In this document: piece by piece, positions 62,634 through 64,000 of the stretch
Layout: each line of letters begins with the position of its first letter
Numbering within the stretch: the first letter of the stretch is position 1
Assembly (NCBI GenBank): GCA_036946405.1
Contig: JAQIJC010000001.1
Span: 57,501-121,500, forward strand
DNA from: Sphingomonas phyllosphaerae
Lineage (GTDB): Bacteria; Pseudomonadota; Alphaproteobacteria; Sphingomonadales; Sphingomonadaceae
DNA length: 64,000 nt
Reading direction: 5' to 3'
Translations under genes and position numbers: made by a program
Notes under the pieces: generated by a model
Database searches by the model: none
Told to the model about the DNA's origin: nothing
What the model saw: the letters and a program-made list of their open reading frames with translations, nothing else

Positions 62634-64000
62634 TCACGCCGCTTCTCCCTGCGGGGGCATGTTGTGGCCGAGCAGCCGCAGCACTTCCTCCGCCGCGGTG
62701 ATGAGGTTGGTGCCCGGCCCGAAGATCGCCTGCACGCCGGCGTCGAACAGCGCCTGATAATCCTGCGCGGGGATCACGCCACCCGCGATCACCTTGATGT
62801 CCGCCCGCCCGGCGTCACGCAGATGGCCGATCAGCTCGGGGATCAGCGTCTTGTGCCCGGCCGCTAGGCTCGACGCGCCGACGATGTCGACGTCCCTGGC
62901 CAACGCGAGGACCGCGGCCTCCTCCGGGGTCTGGAACAGCGGCCCCGGCACGATCTCGAAGCCGAGGTCGCCGAACATGCTGCTGACCAGATTGGCGCCG
63001 CGGTCGTGCCCGTCCTGCCCCATCTTGGCGACCAGCATTCGCGGCTTGCGGCCGAGCCGGCGCTCGGTCGCGGCGACGCCGTCCTCCAGCCGCGCCCAGC
63101 GCGCGTCGTCGACATAAGCCCCGCCATAGACGCCCTTCACCGGCGTCGGCTGCGTGCCGTAGCGGCCGAAGACGTCCTCCATCGCCGTGGAAATCTCGCC
63201 GAGCGTGGCGCGGGCGCGCGCGCACTCGACCGCGAGCGCGAGCAGATTGGCGTCGCCGCGCGCGCCGTCGCGCAGTGCATCGAGCGCGGCCTGCGCCGCC
63301 GCCTCGTCGCGCCTGGCCTTCACCTGCCGGATGCGGCGGACCTGCGCGTCGCGGACGGCGTGATTGTCGATCGCGAGGATCTCGACCGGATCCTCATTGT
63401 CCTTGCGGTATTTGTTGACCCCGACGATCACGTCCTCGCCGCGATCGACGCGCGCGGCGCGGGCGGCGCTCGCTTCCTCGATCATCGCCTTGGGCCAGCC
63501 CGCCGCGACCGCCTTGGCCATCCCGCCCTCGCGTTCGACGCGTTCGATGATCGTCCAGGCGTCGTCGACCAGCCGCTTGGTGAGCGCCTCGACATAATAA
63601 CTGCCGCCGAGCGGATCGACGACATTGGTCATGCCCGTCTCTTCCTGGATCACCAACTGGGTGTTGCGCGCGATCCGCGCCGAGAAGTCGGTCGGCAGCG
63701 CGATCGCCTCGTCGAGCGCATTGGTGTGGAGCGACTGCGTGCCGCCGAGCATCGCCGCCATCGCCTCGATCGTGGTGCGCATGACGTTGTTATACGGGTC
63801 CTGCTCGGTCAGCGAGACGCCGCTGGTCTGGCAGTGCGTGCGCAGCATCTTGCTGCGTTCGTCCTTCGCACCGAGCTGTGTCATCACCCGGTGCCACAGC
63901 ACGCGCGCGGCGCGCAGCTTGGCGATCTCCATGAAGAAGTTCATGCCGATCGCGAAGAAGAAGCTCAGCCGCCCGGCAAACTTGTCGATGTCCAGCCCGG
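62634..64000 (-). CDS. scpA: Methylmalonyl-CoA mutase large subunit (5' partial)
   Basis: The frame is open to the right end of the window, so the N-terminal part is missing. The substrate barrel ends with [32 protein letters not shown] and [21 protein letters not shown]. The B12-binding domain follows, with the cobalt-ligand motif [10 protein letters not shown] and LVAKMGQ before it, then [17 protein letters not shown] and [20 protein letters not shown]. It converts (R)-methylmalonyl-CoA to succinyl-CoA, using the product of the carboxylase encoded nearby. Confidence 0.94.
   Translation of the reverse strand, partial: GLDIDKFAGRLSFFFAIGMNFFMEIAKLRAARVLWHRVMTQLGAKDERSKMLRTHCQTSGVSLTEQDPYNNVMRTTIEAMAAMLGGTQSLHTNALDEAIALPTDFSARIARNTQLVIQEETGMTNVVDPLGGSYYVEALTKRLVDDAWTIIERVEREGGMAKAVAAGWPKAMIEEASAARAARVDRGEDVIVGVNKYRKDNEDPVEILAIDNHAVRDAQVRRIRQVKARRDEAAAQAALDALRDGARGDANLLALAVECARARATLGEISTAMEDVFGRYGTQPTPVKGVYGGAYVDDARWARLEDGVAATERRLGRKPRMLVAKMGQDGHDRGANLVSSMFGDLGFEIVPGPLFQTPEEAAVLALARDVDIVGASSLAAGHKTLIPELIGHLRDAGRADIKVIAGGVIPAQDYQALFDAGVQAIFGPGTNLITAAEEVLRLLGHNMPPQGEAA

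Overview
The window is a GC-rich (roughly two-thirds G+C) chromosomal stretch of an alphaproteobacterium, most likely a Sphingomonas-like member of the Sphingomonadaceae. The reasons are the closest-feeling protein sequences (FabI, ApaG, the split b/b' F0 operon, RecO, MetZ), the GTG/TTG-rich start usage, and the many short palindromic repeats typical of sphingomonad genomes. No rRNA, tRNA, CRISPR array, prophage or complete insertion sequence was recognised. This is housekeeping and accessory metabolism, not a genomic island. Both ends cut through genes: a mechanosensitive channel at the left and methylmalonyl-CoA mutase at the right.

Layout. 1-5.8 kb: MscS channel, a GGDEF/EAL protein, a MITE-like element and an MFS transporter. 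6-8.4 kb: metZ-apaG-lysR operon. 8.5-11.1 kb: a PMT-type glycosyltransferase convergent with a polyprenyl-phosphate glycosyltransferase/GtrA fusion. 11.2-15.1 kb: leuB, recO, uvrC. 15.3-17.1 kb: DUF885 peptidase. 17.3-19.9 kb: F0 operon atpI-atpB-atpE-atpF'-atpF with a terminator. 20.2-23.8 kb: ydbH-ynbE-ydbL, an AsmA-like envelope lipid-transport operon. 23.9-27.0 kb: radC, phzF-like gene, pdxH-CDF transporter. 27.0-30.9 kb: parDE, then the Ku and LigD genes of non-homologous end joining. 31-34.6 kb: an ATP-grasp/alpha-E fusion plus a transglutaminase. 34.7-38 kb: DnaJ-like chaperone, YihY, fabI, GNAT. 38-38.9 kb: a repeat-only region. 38.9-40.8 kb: a small hypothetical gene coupled to a chemoreceptor. 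40.9-46.4 kb: an RNase H-like/RluE/FAD-oxidoreductase operon, an LLM flavin oxidoreductase, and HxlR divergent from an Old Yellow Enzyme. 46.6-52.8 kb: two small genes, then paoABC-xdhC-mocA for a molybdenum aldehyde oxidoreductase. 52.9-58.8 kb: a diguanylate cyclase, then a MacAB/TolC-like efflux operon. 58.9-64 kb: scpA-lprI-bioB-pccA, the propionyl-CoA to succinyl-CoA route with its biotin synthase.

The most unusual layer is repetitive. At least nine families of imperfect palindromes (called A to I here) fill nearly every intergenic gap longer than about 100 bp, apart from divergent promoter gaps. In addition, two MITE-like elements with TA-flanked inverted termini (4321-4590 and 38114-38303) share a conserved core but have unrelated arms. 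One of them sits inside a family F palindrome whose uninterrupted copy at 55 kb preserves the empty site. Palindromes have also entered genes: about 35 codons in frame in pccA, about 9 codons in ligD, and the start region of the lprI-like gene. Families, operons and motifs were read by eye from the sequence; no database search was possible.
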